Positions 1-5,867 of a DNA stretch of 64,000 nt are shown piece by piece. The position numbers and the translations under genes were made by a program. The first letter of the stretch is position 1, and each line of letters opens with the position of its first letter. The notes beneath the pieces were generated by a model that saw nothing but the letters and a program-made list of their open reading frames with translations, did no database searches and was not told the DNA's origin. Source of the stretch: VRUE01 sp963706605. Lineage in GTDB: Bacteria; Actinomycetota; Thermoleophilia; Solirubrobacterales; 70-9. The stretch covers positions 2,170,001 to 2,234,000 of the forward strand of contig OY970165.1 of assembly GCA_963706605.1 (NCBI GenBank), read 5' to 3'.

Positions 1-376
1 GCATCGTGCCGAAGTGGCGATGGTCGAGCGTGGCGAGTTTCGGCTCGCCCAGTCGCTCCGTCACTGCCAGTACGGCGCAGTCGACGAAGCCGACTTCGAG
101 GTCGGCATAGGTTGGCATCAGTTCAGCGGCACGCTCGTAGTCGCTTGCGGTCAGATCCTCGATATCCAGCTCGCCAGCCCGGATCGTGTCGAGTAGTGCG
201 GGGAACGCATCGCCGCCGAGTTCTCGCTCCAGCAGGTGGTCAAGCTCGACCAGGACCGGAGCGGGGAGGACACGGCGTTCGGGGCGAGACTGAAGCAACG
301 GCGCACAACGCTCGTGGTCTGCATCGTCGGCGACCATAGCCGCGACAAGTGTGCCGGTGTCGAGAATCAGCGGAAT
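1..376 (-). CDS. PIN-domain ribonuclease toxin (VapC-like), 3' end beyond the window
   Basis: Reading the reverse strand gives ILDTGTLVAAMVADD, then ELDHLLERELGG, VDCAVLAV and LDHRHFG, the spaced acidic residues of a PIN-domain nuclease. Such proteins are the toxin half of VapBC modules and cleave RNA. The frame runs off the left edge, so the C-terminus is missing. It overlaps the end of the upstream antitoxin gene; no ATG or GTG is found at the expected place, so ATT at 376 (IPLILDTG) or a nearby CTG must serve as start. The family is clear; the subfamily and target are unknown. Confidence 0.8.
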   Translation of the reverse strand, partial: MPLILDTGTLVAAMVADDADHERCAPLLQSRPERRVLPAPVLVELDHLLERELGGDAFPALLDTIRAGELDIEDLTASDYERAAELMPTYADLEVGFVDCAVLAVTERLGEPKLATLDHRHFGTM

Positions 377-606
377 GGCCGCGGCTCGAACTCGTCGCGG
401 CTCGCCCGCGCGCTGAGGTCGCTGCGCCCGGCCGTGAATGCGCCAATCAACGAAAACGGAGGCTGCGACTCCTCGCCGCCCAGCTCGTGCTCAAGCGCCT
501 CTTGGACGAGCTGGGGGACGGCTACGCCGCGCTCGTCGGCTACGCGCCGGGCGCGCTCCAGCAGGTCCGCGTCTACTTCGACGGTTCTTGTGGGTGAAGC
601 AGCCAT
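367..606 (-). CDS. Antitoxin of the VapBC-type pair
   Basis: A 79-residue protein beginning MAASPTRTVEVDADLLERARR, a ribbon-helix-helix-like N-terminus, followed by a tail that would wrap the toxin. The stop codon lies inside the start of the PIN gene, the usual translational coupling of toxin-antitoxin pairs. The ATG at 606 is preferred to an upstream in-frame start because TAGAAT lies 7 nt in front of it, as for several other genes here, which suggests a leaderless mRNA. The antitoxin role is inferred from the neighbour and the size. Confidence 0.75.
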   Translation of the reverse strand: MAASPTRTVEVDADLLERARRVADERGVAVPQLVQEALEHELGGEESQPPFSLIGAFTAGRSDLSARASRDEFEPRPFR

Positions 607-613
607 ATGCAGA

Positions 614-619
614 ATTCTA
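614..619 (-). promoter_or_regulatory. -10 box of leaderless antitoxin mRNA
   Basis: TAGAAT on the reverse strand, separated by 7 nt from the ATG at 606. Transcription would begin at or next to the start codon. There is no Shine-Dalgarno sequence. Confidence 0.5.
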
Positions 620-681
620 CCGACGGCCCCCACGGCATCTCGCTACGCGGGGGAAATACCAGAAGCAACCCTGACATGACA

Positions 682-695
682 CGAACAGAAGTTCG
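682..695. promoter_or_regulatory. LexA (SOS) box, perfect dyad
   Basis: CGAACAGAAGTTCG matches the actinobacterial/Gram-positive LexA operator pattern CGAAC-N4-GTTCG with a perfect dyad. It ends 28 nt before the ATG of the DUF2188 gene, where it would cover the -35 region of a leaderless promoter. It lies in the divergent space between that gene and the toxin-antitoxin pair. Confidence 0.65.
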
Positions 696-723
696 ATCCG
701 GTCGGTTTGCAATCGTGTTTCTC

Positions 724-960
724 ATGACTAGACCAAACACGAGGACCGTCACCCCGCGCGGGGACGATTGGAGCGTTGATAAGCCTGGGGCCACCCGAGC
801 CAGCTCGGTTCACGACACCCAGGCGGAAGCGATTGACGCCGCTCGCAGCTACCTAGGCAATGAAGGTGGGGGCGAGCTGAAAATCAAGGGCGTCGATGGG
901 AAGGTTCGCGCCCAGGACACGGTTCCCCACGGGAACGATCCGCGTCGCTCGCGGGGCTAA
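724..960 (+). CDS. DUF2188 family protein
   Basis: A 78-residue protein with the DUF2188 pattern: TPRGDDWSVDKPGA, then SSVHDTQAEAIDAARSYL and GGELKIKGVDGKV. This is a small alpha/beta fold of unknown function that is common in accessory DNA. The ATG at 724 is taken because family similarity begins just after it; the longer frame upstream would run through the LexA-like box. A strong hairpin terminator follows the stop codon, so this is a single-gene transcript. SOS control is inferred from the operator. Confidence 0.75.
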   Translation: MTRPNTRTVTPRGDDWSVDKPGATRASSVHDTQAEAIDAARSYLGNEGGGELKIKGVDGKVRAQDTVPHGNDPRRSRG

Positions 961-982
961 GGCGGTCTGGTTCAGACTCCTG

Positions 983-1010
983 CGGGGCGGTCGAGTCCTC
1001 GACCGCCCCG
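983..1010 (+). terminator. Hairpin terminator after the DUF2188 gene
   Basis: A perfect 13-bp stem, CGGGGCGGTCGAG pairing with its complement at 998-1010, stands 22 nt after the stop codon. No strong T-run follows. Confidence 0.6.
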
Positions 1011-1046
1011 ATCAGGATTACTTCGCCTAGCTTCGTGGTCGCCGGA

Positions 1047-1068
1047 CTGGCGCATTTACTGGCGCATT
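1047..1068 (+). repeat. Arm-type integrase repeats of a left-hand neighbour element
   Basis: CTGGCGCATT occurs at 1047 and again at 1059, a 12-bp period. The first copy starts 97 bp before the 63-bp attL core. Exactly the same distance and period are found for CTGGCGAACG before attR at 15194. The likely reading is that DNA to the left of 1144 is the right end of another element that used the same attachment core. 1069-1143 shows no gene. Confidence 0.5.
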
Positions 1069-1143
1069 GGCCGGATCACAGGGCGGCGAGATTGCTTGGA
1101 TCAGTAGGGACAGCACCTCGCATTCGGCTCTGCAAAGCCCCAC

Positions 1144-1206
1144 CCAACAGAAAACGCCCCGCCGGGGAGGCGAGGCGTTTCTGGGGTTACTACAGGGAGG
1201 AGAGAT
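1144..1206 (+). repeat. attL, 63-bp core with terminator-like hairpin
   Basis: Identical over 63 nt to 15291-15353. The core holds a long imperfect hairpin at 1148-1183 (CAGAAAACGCC against GGCGTTTCTG, extended by CGCC/GGCG) that resembles a bidirectional terminator. Similarity continues weakly for about 30 nt to the left of the core, where both sites contain a CGCATTC sequence. Confidence 0.85.
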
Positions 1207-1300
1207 CTAGCCGGTACGGCTCTGGAATGCGAAAACCCGCATGGCTAAGCCAAGTCCGGTCCCGCTGAAACCCGCTGAAACCCGTGGAATTGGGGCCTGA

Positions 1301-1336
1301 CTGGCGAACGATTGGCGAACGAGCAACTGGCGGACG
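1301..1336 (+). repeat. Left-arm integrase binding repeats
   Basis: CTGGCGAACG at 1301, TTGGCGAACG at 1312 and CTGGCGGACG at 1327 match the paired repeats at 15194 and 15206 near attR. They are probably arm-type sites for the element's integrase. Just left of them CCGCTGAAAC is also tandemly repeated (1262-1282). Confidence 0.6.
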
Positions 1337-1374
1337 CTCTGGGGCTCAGGGGAGCCCGACCTTATGGTTGCGGC

Positions 1375-1587
1375 ATGGCGAGCGCCAAGAAGGAACTCAA
1401 GGAAATCGTCAAGGCCGCCGAAGAGCAGGGGTGGCGGGTCAAGACGACCAAGCGGGGGCATTCGATGTTCCTCGCTCCCGATGGCATCAACAAGGTGACG
1501 GCTGGGGGAACGCCGAGCGATCATCGGGCGCTCGCTAATCTTCTAGGAGACCTCAGGCGATACGGCTTCAAGTGGAAGGGACGGTGA
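1375..1587 (+). CDS. HicA-like mRNA interferase family protein
   Basis: A 70-residue protein: KELKEIVKAAEEQGWRV, then TKRGHSMFLAPDG and a C-terminal YGFKWKGR. This is the small dsRBD-like fold of HicA toxins, with the histidine in the GHS position. HicA proteins cleave mRNA in the ribosome-free state. No HicB-like antitoxin follows; the next gene does not look like one. TATGGT ends 6 nt before the ATG at 1375 and there is no ribosome binding site, so the mRNA may be leaderless. In phage-like elements lone HicA-like proteins of this type are frequent and their role is unclear. Confidence 0.65.
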   Translation: MASAKKELKEIVKAAEEQGWRVKTTKRGHSMFLAPDGINKVTAGGTPSDHRALANLLGDLRRYGFKWKGR

Positions 1588-1594
1588 GCAACGC

Positions 1595-1960
1595 ATGAAC
1601 GACACGATCTATCAGGCTTGGCACCGCAAACTCGGACGCGCCGAATACCGGCTGAGGATCACGATGGCCGGCTACGGCAGCGATGATGACGCGGCTGGGG
1701 CCTTCCTCGATGCCTTCCTTTCGGAGCACCCGGAGGTCGGTGCGGTGATTTCCCAGGACAGCGCTGAGGACACGATCTCGGCGACCTTTTCCCTGAGCGC
1801 GACGAATGAGCAGCATGCCCTCTCATTGGGCGTGGTGATCTGGCTGGAGAGTGGAGCCGTCTCCGGCTTGGAGCCGCATGATGTCGTGCGCGTTGAGATC
1901 GAGGCGATCGCTGAGCAGCACGCTGAGGACCCCACAACTCGGGCCCTCGTGGGGGCATAG
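1595..1960 (+). CDS. Hypothetical protein, second gene of the HicA-like pair
   Basis: A 121-residue acidic protein (IYQAWHRKLGRAEYRLRITMAGYGSDDDAAGAFLDAFLSEHPEVGAVISQD) with an alternating strand/helix pattern. It starts 7 nt after the HicA-like gene, so the two are probably co-transcribed. No family is recognised. It lacks the DNA-binding tail expected of HicB; an antitoxin role is possible only by position. Confidence 0.6.
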   Translation: MNDTIYQAWHRKLGRAEYRLRITMAGYGSDDDAAGAFLDAFLSEHPEVGAVISQDSAEDTISATFSLSATNEQHALSLGVVIWLESGAVSGLEPHDVVRVEIEAIAEQHAEDPTTRALVGA

Positions 1961-2020
1961 AGGACCGCAGGGGGTTGGCTCTCCCGGCGCTCGCCGCACG
2001 TCGCCGTAGGCTCTGATGTT

Positions 2021-2221
2021 GTGAATGCAGATCGCGAGGAGCGGCGGCGGAAGATCGCCGAGGAAATGACGGCCGAGGCAGAGCAGGCTTTCGCGGAGGA
2101 TGAGAGGGCGATCGAGTCGGGTGCTGAGCTTGATGGTCCGCCCAGCGGTGGACTGATGAAGATGCTCTGGAATGAAGTCATCGACCTGCGGATGCGGATT
2201 GAGGATCTCGAGGGCGACTAG
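2021..2221 (+). CDS. Small acidic helical protein
   Basis: A 66-residue protein starting with GTG, rich in Glu and Arg and probably all helical (REERRRKIAEEMTAEAEQAFAEDERA), ending LRMRIEDLEGD. TAGGCT lies 12 nt upstream of the start (2007-2012), which could be a -10 box. No family is recognised. Composition and codon use look coding. Confidence 0.5.
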   Translation: MNADREERRRKIAEEMTAEAEQAFAEDERAIESGAELDGPPSGGLMKMLWNEVIDLRMRIEDLEGD

Positions 2222-2620
2222 CAGCGGAGACTCGATGTTTTACGCCATCAGAGATGGCGCGGCGATTGGGCAGAAGCTGGAGAAGGGTCGTGGCCATTTC
2301 TGAGAGCTGCGCAGCCCGCAGATTGCCGTTGGGAAGATGGGCGTCGGCTGCTTGCCGGTGGTGGCCTCTGGGTGTGCGGGGGTGGTGCGTCGGTTCGTTA
2401 AGGGTGGCTGACGCGCAATCCGCGCTCACCGTCCCGGCAAAGGCGGGCGATGACAGAACCCGGACACGCCCTTGAGAGCATGGCGCTAGGTCTGCTGGCA
2501 CGCGGCCTCCCCGGCACTGCCCGACCTTCGCTGTAGGGGCGAAGGTCGGGGGTGTCGCCAAAGTCGTGTCTGTCGGCGGGTCTACTCTGATCCCCTACAT
2601 CGAAGGAGCGTGCCAGCTTC
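2222..2620. other. Non-coding stretch upstream of the replication genes
   Basis: No convincing gene is seen. It contains the hairpin listed at 2520-2550 and, at 2583, TACTCT, a possible -10 box for the operon beginning at 2621. GAAGGAG at 2601 may serve as ribosome binding site, although its spacing to the ATG is long. This may be the control region of the replication module. Confidence 0.4.
2520..2550 (+). terminator. Strong hairpin before the replication operon
   Basis: CCCGACCTTCG pairs perfectly with 2540-2550 around a 9-nt loop. It could end transcription of the left gene group or act as a cruciform in the control region. Confidence 0.5.
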
Positions 2621-3370
2621 ATGGAGTCCCCAACTTCCACTGCCTCGCCAACGGTTCGCCGGTCAATTTTTGACGGCCAAAAGACCCTGGCAGAACATCT
2701 CGCCATTCGTGCGACCAGGCTGCGCGAGATAGGCGCTGAGCCGTCCACCTCACCCCTGGCGACCAAGTTTGAAAGGGAAGTCCGCGAGGGCAAGCGAACG
2801 CCCCGCGCGCCCTATCTCATGGAGCGTCTCAGCAAAGTGCCGGTCCCCAGACCCGACAAACAAGCTGCTCGGCCTCGTCAGGCTCATGGATCGTCTTCGC
2901 GCGTACGCGGTTCCCGGCGTGGCACCGGCAGCCGAGGCGATCCAGACGACTCGGACGGTGACCCCGACCCCCCTGGCCTAGCTCCGCCGGACAGGGGGGA
3001 CGACAAAGCGGAGAGACAGTGCCTTTGCGGCTGTGGATCCTCGCTGGCTGACAGGAAGGGCGACTGTGAGTTCGTCGATGACACTCACTCCAAGCGCTTC
3101 AGGCGAGCAGAGGCGAAGCGGGCTGCCGATAGGCGTCGGCAGCGGCCCAGCGACCAACCAGCACTGAGCGGCTGTTCATGCTCCAGCGCTGCCGTTCCCG
3201 ATCCAGACGGGCAACCCATCTGCCTGGCCTGCGGTCGGCCAAAGGGCGATTCGCCTCCAGTCAACGGGTATGACCATCGCGCCGCAGAAATGGCACGTGA
3301 GCGCGGCACGTTCCATCTGCGCGATGGGCAGCGAGAAGCGCGGAGTCATCGCCGGGCGGTGGTCGTATGA
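2621..3370 (+). CDS. Cys-rich zinc-binding-like protein of the replication operon
   Basis: A 249-residue basic protein. The N-terminal 80 residues look helical; the middle is rich in Arg, Gly and Asp and probably disordered. Two cysteine clusters follow: CLCGCGSSLADRKGDCEF with a later His and RF, and CSCSS ... ICLACGRPKG, both like zinc ribbons. The last codon overlaps the start of the next gene (ATGA), so it is coupled to the replication ATPase. No named family is recognised; DNA binding is a plausible inference. Confidence 0.6.
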   Translation: MESPTSTASPTVRRSIFDGQKTLAEHLAIRATRLREIGAEPSTSPLATKFEREVREGKRTPRAPYLMERLSKVPVPRPDKQAARPRQAHGSSSRVRGSRRGTGSRGDPDDSDGDPDPPGLAPPDRGDDKAERQCLCGCGSSLADRKGDCEFVDDTHSKRFRRAEAKRAADRRRQRPSDQPALSGCSCSSAAVPDPDGQPICLACGRPKGDSPPVNGYDHRAAEMARERGTFHLRDGQREARSHRRAVVV

Positions 3371-5010
3371 ATGCTCCCACGGCCCACGTTCCCCCTCAGA
3401 ACATCGAGGCCGAGGAATCGGTGCTGGGGGCGATGCTGGTTGCCGAGGCGGCGCTGAGCCGCGTCATCGACGAGGTCAAGCTCAACGGCGAGGACTTCTA
3501 CCTGGAGAAGCACGCGGCGATCTTCCGCGCCGCGCGCGACCTCTACGCCGCCTCCAAGCCGGTCGACGAGCTCAGCGTCAGCGAGGCGCTGGTCCAGCGC
3601 AACGAGATCGAGGAGGCCGGCGGCAAGCACTACGTCTCCGAGCTGGCGGCAAAGGTGCCGGCGACCGGCAACGCCAAGCACTACGCCGAGATCGTCCAGC
3701 AGAACTCGCTGCTGCGGCGGCTGCTCGGCGCCGGCCAGGAGATCCAGGGGCTGGTCCACGACCGAAATGGTCACTCACCTGCAGAGCTGAGGGCACAAGC
3801 ACTGGAGCTTGTAAGTACCGTGCCAGCCGCCGAGGGCAACGGAGACGGCGTTCGGGCTATCGCCTTCGCCTCGATCGAGCGCGAGAATGTTCAGTGGCTG
3901 TGGCCGGGGCGGGTGCCCCTGGGGATGCTGACTCTGCTTGTCGGAGATCCCGGTCTTGGTAAGTCGCTGCTCACCGTCGACCTCTCGGCAAAGGTGAGCC
4001 GCGCCGGCGGGGATGTCCTGCTGCTGAGCGCCGAGGACCACAAGGGGGCGACGATCCGGCCCCGCCTCGAAGCCACGCAAGCCGTTCTGGAGCGCGTCCA
4101 CCACATTGAGGTCAGGCGGGATGGCCTGGAAGACGGGATTGCACTCCCCGACGACGGCCAAGAGCTTCACCGGCTTGCGACTGAGCACAAGGCGCGGCTC
4201 GTAATTGTCGATCCGCTCATGGCGCACCTGCCGGAGTCCGTCAATAGCTGGCGAGACCAGTCGGTTCGACGAGCGCTGGCCCCGCTTCACCGCCTCGCTC
4301 AAGACCTGGATTGCGCCGTGATCGTGGTGGCTCATCTCAACAAGGCAAAAGGTGGCGACGCGCTACATCGAACCGGCGGCAGCATCGGTATCCCCGCCGC
4401 CGTTCGCTCTGCCCTGCTGTTGGCCCGCGACCCGGAAGACCCAGAGCCCGAGCGGGGCACTCAGCGAGTTCTCGCGCACGTCAAGTGCAACGTGGGCGCT
4501 CAGGCCGAGACCCTTGCCTGCCAGATCGAGACCGTCCGCCTAGATGATCAGGCCGAGGCTCCAAAGCTGGAGATCGTCGGCACTTCCTCGATCTCGGCAG
4601 CTGACCTGCTGGACATGCCGGCCGAGGAGGTACGCACCGAGCGGGATGATGCGATCGAGTTCCTGAGCGCCGAGCTGGCAGATGGCCCCCGGCCAGCCAA
4701 GGAGATCAAGGATGCGGCCAACGCCGCGAACATCCATGAGCGAACACTGAAGCGCGCGAAGTCGGATCTAGGCATTCAGTCCACCAAGGACGGGCTCAAT
4801 GGAGGCTGGCGCTGGCGGCTTCCAGAGCAAGAGGGCCACCTTCGAACAGGGAGTCAAGGGGGCCACGCAGAGCAAGGGGGCCAAGGCGATATATCTGAGC
4901 TGGCCCCCTTCGATTCCAGAGCCATATCTACTGGTAAAAACGAGGTCTCAGGGAATCAAGGGGGCCACGCAAGAGATATGCCCCCCTTGGCTGGCGAGGC
5001 GGCCGTATGA
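3367..5010 (+). CDS. Replicative ATPase: DnaB N-terminal domain fused to RepA-like AAA_25 core
   Basis: 547 residues. Positions 8-150 (PPQNIEAEESVLGAMLVAEA to about LVHDRNGHS) are the helicase N-terminal domain that contacts primase, almost as in chromosomal DnaB. From about 165 the protein changes to a RepA/AAA_25 type hexameric helicase core: GDPGLGKSLLTVDLS (Walker A, about 198), LLLSAEDH, ARLVIVDPLMA (Walker B) and VVAHLNK. The tail carries repeated GGHAEQGGQG motifs. The gene would open or drive the element's replication fork. The first 400 bases have the GC-rich codon style of the chromosomal genes, the rest does not, so this looks like a chimera. Confidence 0.85.
   Translation: MNAPTAHVPPQNIEAEESVLGAMLVAEAALSRVIDEVKLNGEDFYLEKHAAIFRAARDLYAASKPVDELSVSEALVQRNEIEEAGGKHYVSELAAKVPATGNAKHYAEIVQQNSLLRRLLGAGQEIQGLVHDRNGHSPAELRAQALELVSTVPAAEGNGDGVRAIAFASIERENVQWLWPGRVPLGMLTLLVGDPGLGKSLLTVDLSAKVSRAGGDVLLLSAEDHKGATIRPRLEATQAVLERVHHIEVRRDGLEDGIALPDDGQELHRLATEHKARLVIVDPLMAHLPESVNSWRDQSVRRALAPLHRLAQDLDCAVIVVAHLNKAKGGDALHRTGGSIGIPAAVRSALLLARDPEDPEPERGTQRVLAHVKCNVGAQAETLACQIETVRLDDQAEAPKLEIVGTSSISAADLLDMPAEEVRTERDDAIEFLSAELADGPRPAKEIKDAANAANIHERTLKRAKSDLGIQSTKDGLNGGWRWRLPEQEGHLRTGSQGGHAEQGGQGDISELAPFDSRAISTGKNEVSGNQGGHARDMPPLAGEAAV
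4856..4990 (+). repeat. Iteron-like AAGGGGGCCA repeats, possible replication origin
   Basis: AAGGGGGCCA is found directly at 4856, 4874 and 4958, inverted at 4901, and nearly inverted at 4980-4990. AT-rich patches (GATATATCT at 4888, CATATCTACTGG at 4923, GAGATATG at 4973) lie between. All are inside the 3' end of the replication ATPase gene. Clustered direct and inverted repeats with AT-rich DNA in or beside a rep gene are typical of iteron origins; repeats forced by the low-complexity protein tail are the alternative. Confidence 0.4.
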
Positions 5011-5270
5011 GCCCGCCAACGGTTCGAGCCGAGCTGGCTGCGGCATACCGCGCTGTGAACGCGGCCTACGCCCGCCTGCCGGAGCTTGTTGCCGAAAGAG
5101 TCGAGATCGCCTACGACGGTCTCGACGCCGAGATCGACACCGCGATCCTTGCCGATGACCGCGATCGCGCCCTGGCTGCCGTCGCGGCATGGCGTCGGCA
5201 CTGGCTGGCGACACTTGGAGATGCTGGCCACCTCGCGCACCGGGAACGCGTTTCGGAGACGGCGCGATGA
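5007..5270 (+). CDS. Small Ala-rich protein in the replication operon
   Basis: An 87-residue helical protein (LAAAYRAVNAAYARLPELVAERVEIAYDGLDAEIDTAI). Its ATG overlaps the stop of the ATPase gene (ATGA) and its own stop overlaps the next start, so it is translated in a coupled operon. No family is recognised. Confidence 0.6.
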   Translation: MSPPTVRAELAAAYRAVNAAYARLPELVAERVEIAYDGLDAEIDTAILADDRDRALAAVAAWRRHWLATLGDAGHLAHRERVSETAR

Positions 5271-5491
5271 CGGTCACGCTCGAAGCGGCTATCCCGAGAG
5301 TTGCCCTCACGCCACCCGAAGCAGCCGCCGCGTTGGGCGTTGGAGTCACCTTCTTCGATGAGCAGGTCGCCCCCGAACTCCGTCTGATCCGCCGTGGCCG
5401 TAAGCGTCTGGTGCCTGTGCGGGAGCTGGAGCGATGGGCAGACGAGAACGCAGAGCTTGCGATGGCCGAGCAGATGGGCGAGAAGCGATGA
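5267..5491 (+). CDS. Excisionase-like helix-turn-helix protein
   Basis: 74 residues with LTPPEAAAALGVGVTFFDEQVAPELRLIRRGRKRLVPVRELERWADENA. This is the winged-helix pattern of excisionase/MerR-type DNA-binding domains: helix-turn-helix, a basic wing, then an ELERW helix. Such proteins set the direction of integrase action or control rep genes. Its position in the replication operon, far from the integrase, is usual for actinobacterial integrative elements. The start overlaps the preceding stop (ATGA). Confidence 0.75.
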   Translation: MTVTLEAAIPRVALTPPEAAAALGVGVTFFDEQVAPELRLIRRGRKRLVPVRELERWADENAELAMAEQMGEKR

Positions 5492-5787
5492 GCGATAAGC
5501 CATCCAGACGGGGGCGGGGGGGTCGATCTCGGATCGCGAGCGCACCCGACACCGGATCCCCCGACGAAAATAGTCCGTACGCAATTGGGAAGGTTGGGGC
5601 CGACGGCGAGGCCAACCTGCAGCCCCTTCCGGACTGGTACCCGGACTTCGACGCCATCGCTTACTGCGAGTGGTGTGGCCGGCCCATCCCCGCTCCTCGG
5701 GCGCGGTTCTGTAAACCCGCGCACCGTGCCGCGGCTTGGCGAGCACGGAAGAGCGCTGAACGTGAAGAACCCGGACAGGGAGGTTGA
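5488..5787 (+). CDS. Small zinc-finger-like protein
   Basis: 99 residues. After a polar N-terminus comes YCEWCGRPIPAPRARFCKPAHRAAAWRARK: CxxC, then C and H followed by a basic helix, a small treble-clef-like zinc site often seen in phage and element proteins. The ATG overlaps the preceding stop (ATGA). DNA or RNA binding is likely; no specific role can be given. Confidence 0.6.
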   Translation: MSDKPSRRGRGGRSRIASAPDTGSPDENSPYAIGKVGADGEANLQPLPDWYPDFDAIAYCEWCGRPIPAPRARFCKPAHRAAAWRARKSAEREEPGQGG

Positions 5788-5867
5788 AAGATGGAAGTAG
5801 GAAACGGGTGCCGCCTCAGAGACACACAGGGACGGCGCTTGGCAAACCCTCAACTTAGGAGTTGAAG

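Noticed and set aside
1144..1206. attL core as the 3' end of a tRNA or tmRNA gene
   Set aside because: No T-arm or acceptor pairing is seen; the hairpin looks like a terminator.
1595..1960. HicB antitoxin partner of the HicA-like gene
   Set aside because: The protein lacks the HicB partial RNase-H core and DNA-binding tail; only its position suggests a link.
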